DNA of 43,300 nucleotides, from positions 1 through 43,300 of the forward strand of contig CAMCHP010000021.1 of the NCBI GenBank assembly GCA_945874695.1, written 5' to 3'. Positions 7,768 to 17,014 of the stretch are shown piece by piece. The notes beneath the pieces were generated by a model, which saw nothing but the letters and a program-made list of their open reading frames with translations, did no database searches and had not been told where the DNA came from. The first letter of the stretch is position 1. Each line of letters opens with the position of its first letter. This stretch comes from Chryseobacterium gleum. GTDB lineage: Bacteria; Bacteroidota; Bacteroidia; Flavobacteriales_D; Sanyastnellaceae. The translations under genes and the position numbers were made by a program.

Positions 7768-7775
7768 TAATTTTG
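7768..7775 (+). promoter_or_regulatory. -7 box of E1 beta gene
   Basis: TAATTTTG, an exact TAnnTTTG match, 24 nt before the ATG at 7800. Confidence 0.5.
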
Positions 7776-7799
7776 CGCCGCTATATAAGTAGATCGAAG

Positions 7800-8783
7800 A
7801 TGAGAGAAATTCAATTCAGAGAGGCCGTTCAAGAGGCCATGTCAGAAGAAATGCGTCGTGATGAGCGGGTATTTCTCATGGGTGAAGAAGTGGCCGAATA
7901 TAACGGTGCATACAAAGCAAGTAAAGGCATGCTCGACGAGTTTGGGCCACGCCGCGTGATTGACACCCCCATTGCAGAACTTGGCTTTACCGGCATTGCA
8001 GTAGGTGCAGCAATGAACGGGCTTCGTCCGATCGTAGAGTACATGACATGGAACTTCGCCATTTTGGCTGCTGACCAAATCATCAATTGCGCAGCGAAAA
8101 TGCTCCAAATGTCAGGTGGTCAGTACAGCATTCCGATTGTATTCCGCGGACCAAACGCTCAAGCAGGTCAGCTTGCTGCCACCCACTCACAGAGTTTTGA
8201 GGCCATGTACGCACACATTCCAGGTTTGAAGGTTATTACCCCTTCCAATCCGTATGATATGAAAGGGCTTTTAAAGTCGGCTATTCGCGATAATGATCCG
8301 GTGTTGATCATGGAGAGTGAAAAAATGTATGGCGACAAAGGCTTAATTCCTGAAGGTGAATACATCATTCCGATTGGATTAGCTGATGTGAAGCGCGAAG
8401 GAAGCGATGTGACGATTGTGTCATTCGGAAAAATCATGAAAACAGCTTTAGCTGCAGCTGAAGAACTTGAAAAAGAAGGCATCAGCGCAGAAGTGATCGA
8501 CTTGCGTACGATTCGTCCGCTAGACATCGACACCATTGTGAAATCGGTGAAAAAAACAAACCGTTTGATCGTATTGGAAGAAGCGTTTCCGGTGTGCAGC
8601 ATCTCAACAGAGGTTGCTTATCGTGTTCAAGCGAATGCCTTCGACTACCTCGATGCGCCAATTCGCCGTTTGACGCAAAGCGACACACCTTTCCCATTTG
8701 CGCAAAGCTTGATCGACGCAGCGCTCCCCAATGTAGGAGATGTTGTGCGCACAGCAAAAGAGCTGTTGTACGTCGTAAAATAA
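7800..8783 (+). CDS. Pyruvate dehydrogenase-type E1 component, beta subunit
   Basis: 327 residues, the standard length of the beta subunit of the thiamine-diphosphate E1 heterotetramer. It decarboxylates pyruvate (or branched-chain 2-oxoacids) together with an alpha subunit that is not in the window. Seen: MGEEVAEYNGAYKASKG (about 22-38), DTPIAELGFTGIAVGAA (57-73), the EYMTWNFAILAADQI stretch and the C-terminal transketolase domain with VLEEAFPVCSIS. The YNGAYKVSKGL-like wording favours pyruvate over branched-chain acids. The start is the ATG at 7800, where homology begins; nine upstream in-frame codons are probably untranslated. Confidence 0.9.
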   Translation: MREIQFREAVQEAMSEEMRRDERVFLMGEEVAEYNGAYKASKGMLDEFGPRRVIDTPIAELGFTGIAVGAAMNGLRPIVEYMTWNFAILAADQIINCAAKMLQMSGGQYSIPIVFRGPNAQAGQLAATHSQSFEAMYAHIPGLKVITPSNPYDMKGLLKSAIRDNDPVLIMESEKMYGDKGLIPEGEYIIPIGLADVKREGSDVTIVSFGKIMKTALAAAEELEKEGISAEVIDLRTIRPLDIDTIVKSVKKTNRLIVLEEAFPVCSISTEVAYRVQANAFDYLDAPIRRLTQSDTPFPFAQSLIDAALPNVGDVVRTAKELLYVVK

Positions 8784-8810
8784 GAACCAAGATTGCTGCT
8801 TTCGTGACGA

Positions 8811-8842
8811 TTTGCGCAACCTGATTGAAAAATCTATTTTTG
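8811..8842 (+). promoter_or_regulatory. Promoter of hppA
   Basis: TTTG (8811-8814), 20 nt, TATTTTTG (8835-8842): a full consensus match. The predicted 5' UTR is about 25 nt. Confidence 0.75.
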
Positions 8843-8874
8843 CGCGCCCGAAAGAACCATAAACCAAAATTACA

Positions 8875-11124
8875 ATGGAGAAAAACATCATCTACCTTGT
8901 GCCTGCCCTCGCCATAATCGGCTTGATTTTCATGGCACTGAAAGCACAATGGATCAATAAACAAGATTCTGGCGACGATAAAATGTCGACCATCGCTCGC
9001 TACATCCGCGAAGGCGCCTTGGCGTTCTTGAAGGCTGAATATCGAATCTTGGCCATCTTCGTAGTGATCGCAGGCGTGCTTTTGGCGGGTGTTTCACACT
9101 TCGTACCCACTACACACTGGATGATCGTCATCGCATTTGTTGTGGGTGCCGTTTTCTCTGCACTCGCGGGCAACATCGGCATGCGCATTGCAACAGCGGC
9201 TAACGTGCGCACCACGCAGGCCGCCCGAACCAGCCTTGTGCAAGCTTTGAAAGTGTCTTTCGGCGGAGGAACAGTGATGGGCTTAGGTGTCGCCGGTTTG
9301 GCGGTTTTCGGCTTGAGCTTGTTCTTTATGCTCTTCATTCAAATGTTCGTGGGCCATGGCGGTAATTTCTATGACGAAATGACCATTGCACTCGAAGCAC
9401 TGGCGGGCTTTTCACTCGGCGCTGAATCCATCGCACTCTTTGCTCGCGTAGGTGGTGGTATTTATACCAAGGCTGCTGACGTGGGGGCTGACCTCGTAGG
9501 GAAAGTTGAAGCGGGTATTCCTGAAGATGACCCCCGTAACCCAGCAACGATCGCTGACAACGTGGGTGACAACGTGGGTGACGTAGCTGGAATGGGAGCT
9601 GACCTTTTCGGGTCGTACGTTGCTACAGTTTTGGCTTCAATGGTATTGGGCAACTACATCATTAAAGACATGTCAGAAGCGGCGGGAGCACCTTTCACCG
9701 ACGCTTTCAATAACATGGGTCCGATTGTGCTGCCATTGGTTATCGCGGCTGTAGGGATCATTGCTTCAATCATTGGAACATACTTCGTGCGCATCAAAAA
9801 CAATGACGCCAAAGAGGCTCAAGTGCAAAGTGCACTGAACATGGGTAACTATGTTTCCATCGCACTAACCGTTGTTGCTTGCTGGTTCTTGATTAAGTTC
9901 ATGCTGCCTGAAACCATCAACATGAAGTTCTTCGGTGAAGGTATAAAAGCCATTCCAAGTCGTCACGTGTTCTATGCTACCTTGGTAGGTTTGTCTGTTG
10001 GCTTGTTGATTTCAGCATTCACCGAGTTCTACACCGCACTCGGTAAGGGTCCGGTTTTGAACATCGTTCGCAACTCGTCAACCGGTGCCGCTACAAATAT
10101 CATCGCAGGTTTGGCAACAGGGATGAAATCGACCTTCTCTTCGGTATTGCTTTTCGCTGCTGCAATTTGGGGATCCTACGAACTTGCTGGCTTCTACGGA
10201 GTGGCAATTGCGGCATCTGCAATGATGGCAACAACAGCGATGCAGCTGGCGATCGACGCCTTTGGTCCAATTGCTGACAACGCTGGCGGTATCGCAGAAA
10301 TGAGCGAACTGCCCAAAGAAGTGCGTCAGCGCACCGACATTCTTGACTCGGTAGGGAATACCACTGCTGCAGTTGGTAAAGGTTTCGCAATTGCATCTGC
10401 CGCCCTCACCGCATTAGCACTCTTTGCCGCTTACGTTACCTTCACTGGCATCGACGGCATCAATATTTTCAAAGCAGATGTACTCGCAGCCCTCTTCGTA
10501 GGTGGCATGATTCCAGTTGTTTTCTCGGCTCTCGCCATGCAATCGGTAGGCCGTGCTGCTATGGACATGGTGAACGAGGTACGCCGTCAGTTCCGTGAAA
10601 TCCCAGGCATTATGGAAGGAACTGGAATGCCAGAATACGGCAAGTGCGTCGACATTTCAACCAAAGCTGCGCTTCGTGAAATGATGTTGCCAGGGGCTAT
10701 GACCATTGTTACGCCAATCATCATTGGCTTTGCAATGGGCGCAGAAGCGCTTGGTGCTTACATGGCAGGTGTAGCTGTTTCTGGAGTTCTTTGGGCGATC
10801 TTCCAAAACAATGCAGGTGGTGCTTGGGACAATGCCAAAAAATCGTTTGAAGCCGGTGTCGAAATTGACGGCGTGATGACTTTCAAAGGTTCGGACGCTC
10901 ACAAGGCAGCGGTAACTGGAGATACAGTTGGTGACCCTTTCAAAGATACTTCAGGCCCATCAATGAACATTTTGATCAAATTGACCTGTTTGGTTGGTCT
11001 TGTGATTGCTCCAATCTTGGGCAATCACGGCAGCACCCCACAAGGTGAAGCGACACCGAATACACAGGAAATTCCTGCGGTAAAGGCTGAGGCCAACACC
11101 ATCGACTACACCGACGTTCAATAA
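8875..11124 (+). CDS. hppA: Membrane-bound ion-pumping pyrophosphatase, K+-dependent type
   Basis: 749 residues with about 16 membrane helices. It couples pyrophosphate hydrolysis to H+ and/or Na+ export. The catalytic loops are intact: DVGADLVGK (202-210), [16 protein letters not shown] (217-232) with the following [14 protein letters not shown] (about 468-476) and GGAWDNAKK. The sequence GNTTAA (494-499) has Ala where K+-independent enzymes carry Lys, and Gly three residues later, so it belongs to the K+-dependent class. Whether it pumps H+, Na+ or both cannot be read with confidence. It is flanked by its own promoter and terminator, so monocistronic. Confidence 0.95.
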   Translation: MEKNIIYLVPALAIIGLIFMALKAQWINKQDSGDDKMSTIARYIREGALAFLKAEYRILAIFVVIAGVLLAGVSHFVPTTHWMIVIAFVVGAVFSALAGNIGMRIATAANVRTTQAARTSLVQALKVSFGGGTVMGLGVAGLAVFGLSLFFMLFIQMFVGHGGNFYDEMTIALEALAGFSLGAESIALFARVGGGIYTKAADVGADLVGKVEAGIPEDDPRNPATIADNVGDNVGDVAGMGADLFGSYVATVLASMVLGNYIIKDMSEAAGAPFTDAFNNMGPIVLPLVIAAVGIIASIIGTYFVRIKNNDAKEAQVQSALNMGNYVSIALTVVACWFLIKFMLPETINMKFFGEGIKAIPSRHVFYATLVGLSVGLLISAFTEFYTALGKGPVLNIVRNSSTGAATNIIAGLATGMKSTFSSVLLFAAAIWGSYELAGFYGVAIAASAMMATTAMQLAIDAFGPIADNAGGIAEMSELPKEVRQRTDILDSVGNTTAAVGKGFAIASAALTALALFAAYVTFTGIDGINIFKADVLAALFVGGMIPVVFSALAMQSVGRAAMDMVNEVRRQFREIPGIMEGTGMPEYGKCVDISTKAALREMMLPGAMTIVTPIIIGFAMGAEALGAYMAGVAVSGVLWAIFQNNAGGAWDNAKKSFEAGVEIDGVMTFKGSDAHKAAVTGDTVGDPFKDTSGPSMNILIKLTCLVGLVIAPILGNHGSTPQGEATPNTQEIPAVKAEANTIDYTDVQ

Positions 11125-11159
11125 TATGTGCACTGCATTCAGTGCCAACACTTAATTTT

Positions 11160-11190
11160 AAAAGCCCCTTGAAACCTTGAGGGGCTTTTT
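11160..11190 (+). terminator. Terminator of hppA
   Basis: AAAAGCCCCT, 10-nt loop, AGGGGCTTTTT: a 10-bp stem ending in a T-tract, 35 nt after the stop. Confidence 0.9.
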
Positions 11191-11232
11191 CATGTATCTA
11201 TGCACTCAAGAAACAACACCATTCCTCCCTTT

Positions 11233-12045
11233 ATGAAACATCTCTTTCTATTTCTCGCCTCAGCGATGCTACTGGCCGCTTGTTCGAATACTGATGAGCA
11301 GCAAACTGAAAAAGAAGTACAGCCATGCGACTGTGTTGAAACCTATCGTACGGGCGACGCTGCGGCCAAATCGGCATGTGATGAACTGCGCAAAACAGAG
11401 GCATTCGATACTGAATTCCGTCGTTGTTTGGCGGCCTCAATCACAGGGCGAGATGCTGACCAAGTGAACTTTATCAACGAGGGTGAATTGAAGGTAGAAA
11501 TGCCCCAAGAGAACACCTTCACTTTGCTACCACTCAAATCAACGCTCACTTGGACCGGAAAAAAAATTGGCACCACGCACACGGGCCAAATCGGTCTAAA
11601 ATCAGGTAGCATCTCTTTTGCAGCAGGTCAACTCACTGCATGCGAGGTTGTGATCGATATGACGCAAATCTCAAATACCGACATCGAAGACGCAACCGAA
11701 CGCGAAAAACTACTCGGCCACCTCAAGTCTGACGATTTCTTTGGGGTTGCAAAGCATCCTGAAGCGCACTTTGTAATGACTTCTGCAACCATGAACGGCC
11801 CACAAGGGAGCGTTAACGGACAACTTACGGTTAAAGGGCAAACGCAAGCCATCGAAATCAAGAGCGTTGTGATTTCAAAGAGTGGCGACTCGGGCGTTGT
11901 GATTTCAGGTGTGCTCATCTTTGATCGCACACAATTTGATGTTCGCTACGGCTCAGGAAAGTTCTTTGACAATTTGGGCGATGCGGTCATCAACGACGAC
12001 GTTATCTTGAACTTCAAACTGCGCGGGAACGTGCAGCCTGCGTAA
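11233..12045 (+). CDS. YceI-domain lipoprotein
   Basis: 270 residues. The start at 11233 gives a lipoprotein signal, MKHLFLFLASAMLLAAC, with lipobox Cys17; an upstream in-frame ATG would bury it. Residues about 20-70 form a small cysteine-rich segment (CDC at about 32-34, then two more Cys), and residues about 95-265 form a YceI-like lipocalin barrel (LTWTGKKIG, HLKSDDFFGVAKHPEA, FDRTQFDVRYGSG). YceI proteins bind long isoprenoid or lipid chains in the periplasm. The role of the Cys-rich part is unknown. It is a single gene between two terminators. Confidence 0.85.
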   Translation: MKHLFLFLASAMLLAACSNTDEQQTEKEVQPCDCVETYRTGDAAAKSACDELRKTEAFDTEFRRCLAASITGRDADQVNFINEGELKVEMPQENTFTLLPLKSTLTWTGKKIGTTHTGQIGLKSGSISFAAGQLTACEVVIDMTQISNTDIEDATEREKLLGHLKSDDFFGVAKHPEAHFVMTSATMNGPQGSVNGQLTVKGQTQAIEIKSVVISKSGDSGVVISGVLIFDRTQFDVRYGSGKFFDNLGDAVINDDVILNFKLRGNVQPA

Positions 12046-12067
12046 CCTCCAAGGTATACATAGCATT

Positions 12068-12100
12068 AAAAATGCCCGGCACATCGTGTCGGGCTTTTTA
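12068..12100. terminator. Bidirectional terminator
   Basis: GCCCGGCAC-ATC-GTGTCGGGC (12074-12094) with A-tract before and TTTTT after. It serves the YceI gene on the plus strand and the convergent deoxynucleoside kinase on the minus strand. Confidence 0.9.
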
Positions 12101-12118
12101 ATGCTTAATCAATTCGGA

Positions 12119-12733
12119 TCAGAACAATCCGTGCAATTCAGCATCGATTGATTGAATGATTTTCCCTAAATCTTCGTCGCTCTCATGAAAGCGGTTGTTG
12201 TCTACATCAATGATGATGATCTTGCCCTTCTCGTAGGTTGAAATCCACGCTTCGTAACGCTCATTCAAACGATTGAGATAATCAAGTCGAATGGCTTCTT
12301 CATACTCACGTCCGCGTTTTTGAATGTTCGCAACCAAAGCAGGAACTGACGCACGGAGGTATATCAACAAATCAGGAGGCGTCAAAAAATGCTCCATCAA
12401 TTGAAAGAGTGACAGGTAGTTCTCAAAGTCACGTGTCGTCATCAATCCCATCGAATGCAAGTTCGGGGCAAAGATGTACGCATCCTCATATATGGTGCGA
12501 TCTTGAATGATGTTCTTACCCGATTCCCGCAATTGGAGAATCTGGTTAAAGCGCGCATTCAAAAAGAAAACTTGCAAGTTGAATGACCAACGTTGCATGT
12601 CTTTATAAAAGTCATTCAGGTATGGGTTGTCATCCACACTTTCAAAGTGAGGCTGATACTTGTAATGCTTAGCAAGTTGAGTCGTTAGGGTCGTTTTTCC
12701 GCTCCCAATGTTTCCGGCGATCGCGATATGCAT
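12119..12733 (-). CDS. Deoxynucleoside kinase
   Basis: 204 residues of the dNK/dGK/dCK family, which phosphorylates deoxynucleosides in the cytosol for salvage. Motifs: P-loop GNIGSGKTT (7-15), substrate-binding ESVDDNPYL (31-39), QDRTIYED (77-84, catalytic DR pair) and the arginine-rich lid KRGREYEE (139-146). Substrate preference cannot be told. It starts 58 nt after the upstream beta-propeller gene. A near-consensus TACTTTAG (plus 12757-12764) in that gap suggests an own promoter. Confidence 0.9.
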   Translation of the reverse strand: MHIAIAGNIGSGKTTLTTQLAKHYKYQPHFESVDDNPYLNDFYKDMQRWSFNLQVFFLNARFNQILQLRESGKNIIQDRTIYEDAYIFAPNLHSMGLMTTRDFENYLSLFQLMEHFLTPPDLLIYLRASVPALVANIQKRGREYEEAIRLDYLNRLNERYEAWISTYEKGKIIIIDVDNNRFHESDEDLGKIIQSIDAELHGLF

Positions 12734-12791
12734 GGAGTCTTCAATTTTTTGGAGCGTCTAAAGTACGAAAATCCGCGGCCGCGAAGCGATA

Positions 12792-13544
12792 CTATCGGGG
12801 GTAAATCATCAACTTTCCATCCACAAAATGATAAAGCCGCTTGTGGTCTGCATCTACTTGCCCGCCAACAAATGGCAAGTCTAATTTTTGGGGTTCAAAA
12901 TCCCCATACCGGAGCCACAACAACCCATCATCTGTTGCAATAGCCATGCCGGATGCATGGGTTTGCAAACCTTGAATACCCGCAATGGGAATGCTCCGGA
13001 CAGCGGTACCAAAGCGGTCAAAAATCCAAATGCCGTAATGCTTATCAGCAACGAGCAACTGTTCATGACGTTCAGCCAAACCCACAAGTTCAGGGTCATG
13101 CCCCGTGACTGCTGGCAAGTAGCCGGTACTCGATGTTCGCCGCATGCGTTCATCAATACGCACCACTTCTTTGTTCAACGCATCGTAAACCCAAAACTCT
13201 TGATTCACCCCTGAAGCAATCCACATAGGCATGCCCAAGCCACCATCCCACAGGCGAAGTACACGCTGTTCGCTCAAGGTGTTGTCGAGTACGACCAGGG
13301 TTCCTGTTTCCGGAAACAAGGCCAGCAAGCGCAAAGGGTCACTGGGGTCAAACTGCCGCAGCGAACCCAAATCCATACGGCTGTATACAAATTGCTTCAC
13401 CCCGTCGCGATCGTAGCGCGTAATCTTCTGTTGGTCAAGACCATAGACATAGCCGAGGTCATCTACACGAAAATCAGTGCCGTCAACATTCCAATGCGAC
13501 AGCATGCCTTGGAGAAAGATGTATGCAAGGGTGAAATAAATCAT
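12792..13544 (-). CDS. Beta-propeller-like protein of unknown function
   Basis: 250 residues. It starts with a short hydrophobic segment (MIYFTLAYIFLQGML) that may be a signal peptide or just the first strand. The rest has a repeating pattern of short strands with Asp-Gly turns (DDLGYVYGLDQQKITRYD, GLLWLRYGDFEPQ) as in NHL/quinoprotein-like propellers. Bacteroidota relatives are usually left as hypothetical. The ATG overlaps the GH3 stop by 4 nt (ATGA), so the two are translated together. No catalytic motif is seen. Confidence 0.65.
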   Translation of the reverse strand: MIYFTLAYIFLQGMLSHWNVDGTDFRVDDLGYVYGLDQQKITRYDRDGVKQFVYSRMDLGSLRQFDPSDPLRLLALFPETGTLVVLDNTLSEQRVLRLWDGGLGMPMWIASGVNQEFWVYDALNKEVVRIDERMRRTSSTGYLPAVTGHDPELVGLAERHEQLLVADKHYGIWIFDRFGTAVRSIPIAGIQGLQTHASGMAIATDDGLLWLRYGDFEPQKLDLPFVGGQVDADHKRLYHFVDGKLMIYPR

Positions 13545-15067
13545 AAAACAGCGGCCTCCGGCGAAGCGAAAGCTAGAATCTCGTCAACGTGAACGCGATC
13601 ATTGGCCAATCGTGGCACTTTGTGCTGACCACCAATCTTTCCCTTCGAACGCAACCATGCATAAAATGTGCCAGACGGCAACACCTTCACAATCGGTCGC
13701 CTCAAATTGAGATCAAATGATCGCTTGGCTGCATAATCTGTATTAACAACCATCAGCTCAGCATCCAAACGATCAATAAATACATTCAAGTCTGCCGGTG
13801 CCTGTTCAAACTCGATCAGCCATTCATGTGCACCCGTCTCTTTTTCAGTCATGAACACCGGACAGGCCGTGAAATCAGAAACTACCGCACCGGTAGCTTC
13901 ACACGCGCGCGCCATAGCTTCTTCGGCATTCTCGATAATGAGCTCCTCTCCAAATGCATTGATAAACAAGCGGGTACGTCCACTTACTTGAATACGGAAC
14001 GGACTCAACGAGGTAAATCGCACGGTATCACCAACCAAATAACGCCACAACCCCGCGTTGGTGGTAATTACAATGGCGTAATTCTTACCTAAGACCACCT
14101 CTTCCAGCTGCACGGTTTGCGGGTCGGGCTTGCCAAATTCTTCCATGGGCATGAACTCATAAAAGATGCCATAATCGAGCATCAACAAAAGCTCATCTGA
14201 ATTCAAGCGATCTTGAATACCAAAGAACCCTTCACTTGCATTGTAAGTTTCCACATAATGCATGTCTTCTTTGGGAATCATCTTCTCAAACTGCGATCGG
14301 TAAGGCTTAAAACTCACGCCACCGTGCATAAAGAGCTGTAAATTTGGCCAAACATCGAGAATATTATTGGCCTTCTTAAGTTCCACTATTCGCTTCAAAA
14401 GCACCAAAGTCCACGAAGGTACGCCCGCCAACATCACAACGTCTTCATCCATGGTCGAGAGGGCCATCTTCTCAATTTTCTCCTCCCAATTATCCATCAA
14501 GGCAATTTCGCGCGTTGGCGTGCGCTTCAACTCCACCCAAATCGGTAAATTCTTAATAATAATCGCAGACAAATCACCTGTATAGCAGTCATCACCATCA
14601 CTGTGCAACTTGCTGCTGCCCCCCATCACGAGGTGCTTACCTGCATAAATCCGCGCATCCGGATGATTTGCATAAAACATCGCCAAAAGGTCTTTCCCAC
14701 CTTTGTAGTGGCAATCTTCCAAGGCCTCAACCGTAACCGGAATGAATTTACTCTGTGCACTCGTGGTGCCCGAAGATTTAGCAAACCACTTCACCCGACT
14801 CGGCCAAAGCACGCCCTGTTCACCGTTGCGCAAGCGTTCAATGTAAGGCCGAAACTCATCATAATTACGAATCGGAACCCGCGATTTATACTGTTCAATC
14901 GTCTGTATAGCGTCGAATCCGTGTTCTTTACCAAAGGAGGTCTCAGCGCCTTCTTGAATCAGGCGGTGAAACCACTCGTTCTGAACCTCAAGGGGGTACT
15001 TACGAAACAGGTCAATTTGGTGAACCCGTTTCTTCATGAACCAAGACAGTACGGTATTGAACGGCAT
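13541..15067 (-). CDS. GH3-family acyl-adenylating enzyme
   Basis: 508 residues, full length for the GH3 auxin-responsive family, part of the ANL adenylate-forming superfamily. Plant members join acyl acids to amino acids; the substrate in Bacteroidota is unknown. The ATP motif SSGTTSAQSK is at 98-107. YNASEGFFGIQD and WRYLVGDTVRFT are the later adenylate-binding motifs. The protein is cytosolic. A TATCTTCG box (plus 15088-15095) precedes the start. The downstream propeller gene overlaps by 4 nt. Confidence 0.85.
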   Translation of the reverse strand: MPFNTVLSWFMKKRVHQIDLFRKYPLEVQNEWFHRLIQEGAETSFGKEHGFDAIQTIEQYKSRVPIRNYDEFRPYIERLRNGEQGVLWPSRVKWFAKSSGTTSAQSKFIPVTVEALEDCHYKGGKDLLAMFYANHPDARIYAGKHLVMGGSSKLHSDGDDCYTGDLSAIIIKNLPIWVELKRTPTREIALMDNWEEKIEKMALSTMDEDVVMLAGVPSWTLVLLKRIVELKKANNILDVWPNLQLFMHGGVSFKPYRSQFEKMIPKEDMHYVETYNASEGFFGIQDRLNSDELLLMLDYGIFYEFMPMEEFGKPDPQTVQLEEVVLGKNYAIVITTNAGLWRYLVGDTVRFTSLSPFRIQVSGRTRLFINAFGEELIIENAEEAMARACEATGAVVSDFTACPVFMTEKETGAHEWLIEFEQAPADLNVFIDRLDAELMVVNTDYAAKRSFDLNLRRPIVKVLPSGTFYAWLRSKGKIGGQHKVPRLANDRVHVDEILAFASPEAAVL

Positions 15068-15087
15068 AGGGGTAGGTGTTGACGTAG

Positions 15088-15095
15088 CGAAGATA
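15088..15095 (-). promoter_or_regulatory. -7 box of GH3 gene
   Basis: TATCTTCG on the minus strand, 20 nt before the ATG. One mismatch to TAnnTTTG. Confidence 0.4.
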
Positions 15096-15126
15096 CATAA
15101 AGCGTTCTTTCATCCTTCGTTGATTG

Positions 15127-15148
15127 TTTTCGCCCTAACGGGCGGATG
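15127..15148. repeat. REP-like palindrome, copy 3 (left of inverted pair)
   Basis: TTTT, CGCCC (15131-15135), TAAC, GGGCG (15140-15144), GATG (15145-15148). It is a perfect copy with the CATC end on the minus strand, in the intergenic region between the GH3 and RluA-like genes. Confidence 0.85.
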
Positions 15149-15183
15149 CGATTCTGCCTTGCAGCAAACTTGTGCCCCCCAAC

Positions 15184-15208
15184 CATCCGCCCGTCAGGGC
15201 GAAAAAAA
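15184..15208. repeat. REP-like palindrome, copy 4 (right of inverted pair)
   Basis: CATC (15184-15187), CGCCC, GTCA, GGGCG (15197-15201), then an A-run. It is inverted relative to copy 3, with the two CATC ends facing each other across 35 nt, the layout of a paired REP (BIME-like) unit. The pair can also fold into one long hairpin. Confidence 0.85.
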
Positions 15209-15237
15209 CAAAACGTTAGGATGTCTGAGGCGAAAGT

Positions 15238-15245
15238 TAACTTTG
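15238..15245 (+). promoter_or_regulatory. -7 box of RluA-like gene
   Basis: TAACTTTG, an exact TAnnTTTG match, 62 nt before the chosen ATG. Confidence 0.5.
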
Positions 15246-15307
15246 CACCCTGAATTAACCCCGAGCCAACCTTGGCAAATCACGTCCATAAACGCCCTGA
15301 ATTATTC

Positions 15308-16969
15308 ATGTCATTTCGAAGCGATGTGCAGGCATTTGACCTGCCCGAACGCTTCACATTCCCTTTCTACTACAGTCCTCACCCCTTGGCCCAACGAGCA
15401 GCCGAAGAGGTACAAGCCTACCTGATCGAGCAAGCGAATTGGCAACATAATTTCGGATTGCAAACTGACCAACCAGGCGCTGTAATCGGCAAAATGTTTG
15501 GCGTACTCGTGGTTGAAACTCCTGAAAAAGACCTTGGCTATTTGGCTGCCTTTTCAGGAAAACTCGACGGAAAAAACCACCATGCCGGCTTCGTCCCTCC
15601 TGCCTTTGACATGCTCGATGAAAGCACGTTTTTCAGGCAAGAAGAGCCTGTTATCAATCGCATCAACGCCCGCATCAAAGAACTTGAAGCTGACTCATTA
15701 TACCGCGCACTCCAAAACCAGCTCAAACTGCATATTGAAACATCAACCAGCGCAATTCTTGCTCAGCGAAAAGCAATCAAAGCAGCCAAAAAAGAACGCG
15801 ATGCGGCTCGCGAAGTAGCGCGACAAACCCTCGACGAACCACGATTTGAAATTGAGAATGCGCGTTGGAGCAACGAAAGTGTGGCCGCGAAATATGTCCT
15901 CCGTGACTTGATTAAATGGCAGGCCTACGAAAGCGAACGGCTACAAAATGAGCTGAAACCTTATGAAGAAGGGCTCGAAGCCTTGCGTGTAGAGCGCAGA
16001 AACCGCTCGTCGGCTTTGCAACAAAAGCTCTTTGATCATTACGCATTTCTCAATGCACGCGGCGAAGAAGCAAGCCTTGGAAGCATATTTGCCACCCACC
16101 CTACTGGCCGCCCTCCTGCGGGCGCTGGCGAATGTGCCGCTCCCAAATTGTTACAGTACGCCTATCGGCATAACCTAAAACCCATCGCTTTAGCCGAATT
16201 TTGGTGGGGTGCGTCACCAGCTTCTGAAATCCGAAAGCACAAACAGTTCTACCCGTCATGTAGAGGAAAGTGCGAACCCATTTTGGGCCATATGCTGCAA
16301 GGATTAACGGTCGATGAAAACCCCATGCTGACAAACCCCGCTTTAGGAAAGTCGCTGCCCATCGCATACGAAGACGCGAGCATCATTATCATCAATAAAC
16401 CGGCTGAGTTTTTGTCAGTGCCGGGGAAAAACATCGAAGACTCGGTTCAACATCGCCTCAAACTGCTGTACCCCGATGCTGAAGGCCCTTTGCTTGTGCA
16501 TCGGCTCGACATGTCAACCTCGGGCATATTGATCGGCGCGAAGAACAACCGTGCACACCATTTTTTGCAACGCCAATTCATTCGCCGTACCGTTGAAAAG
16601 CGCTACATCGCCTTGGTCGATGGCCAAATCACTTCAGAAGGCGGCTGGATCAACTTGCCATTGCGCGGTGACCTCGACGACCGGCCCCGTCAAATGGTGT
16701 GTTTTGAGTATGGAAAACCTGCACAAACTCGCTGGGAACACGCTGGAAACGAGGAGGCCGGTACGCGTATTCGCTTTTACCCAAAATCAGGACGTACGCA
16801 CCAATTGCGTGTGCATGCGGCACATCCTGACGGTTTAGGATGTCCGATTATAGGTGATGATATATATGGGAATCGCGCTGAGCGGCTTTATTTACATGCT
16901 GAATATGTGAAGTTCATTCATCCCGACACCCGCGAAGTTTTTGAGTTTACAATTGCACCTGAATTTTAA
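15308..16969 (+). CDS. Long RluA-like pseudouridine synthase
   Basis: 553 residues, about twice the usual RluA length. The C-terminal 210 residues are the synthase domain, with HRLDMSTSG (catalytic Asp401) and the GRTHQLRVH motif. The N-terminal 340 residues contain a charged helical, probably coiled, stretch (about 120-240). A conserved cysteine region follows: GECAAPKLL (Cys276) and FYPSCRGKCEPIL (Cys318, Cys322). This architecture is known in Bacteroidota and some Proteobacteria; the RNA target is not clear. The start is the first ATG of the frame. A TTG 12 codons upstream is possible. Confidence 0.85.
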   Translation: MSFRSDVQAFDLPERFTFPFYYSPHPLAQRAAEEVQAYLIEQANWQHNFGLQTDQPGAVIGKMFGVLVVETPEKDLGYLAAFSGKLDGKNHHAGFVPPAFDMLDESTFFRQEEPVINRINARIKELEADSLYRALQNQLKLHIETSTSAILAQRKAIKAAKKERDAAREVARQTLDEPRFEIENARWSNESVAAKYVLRDLIKWQAYESERLQNELKPYEEGLEALRVERRNRSSALQQKLFDHYAFLNARGEEASLGSIFATHPTGRPPAGAGECAAPKLLQYAYRHNLKPIALAEFWWGASPASEIRKHKQFYPSCRGKCEPILGHMLQGLTVDENPMLTNPALGKSLPIAYEDASIIIINKPAEFLSVPGKNIEDSVQHRLKLLYPDAEGPLLVHRLDMSTSGILIGAKNNRAHHFLQRQFIRRTVEKRYIALVDGQITSEGGWINLPLRGDLDDRPRQMVCFEYGKPAQTRWEHAGNEEAGTRIRFYPKSGRTHQLRVHAAHPDGLGCPIIGDDIYGNRAERLYLHAEYVKFIHPDTREVFEFTIAPEF

Positions 16970-17014
16970 CTGCGGAGCTGAAATATTCCGATCTTCGACG
17001 CGAAAGTTCAATTT

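Noticed and set aside
16109-16124. CGCCC-TCCTGC-GGGCG palindrome in the RluA-like gene, similar to the REP-like stem
   Set aside because: The loop is 6 nt, there is no CATC/GATG end, and the encoded PPAGAGECAAPK is a conserved family motif, so chance is likelier.
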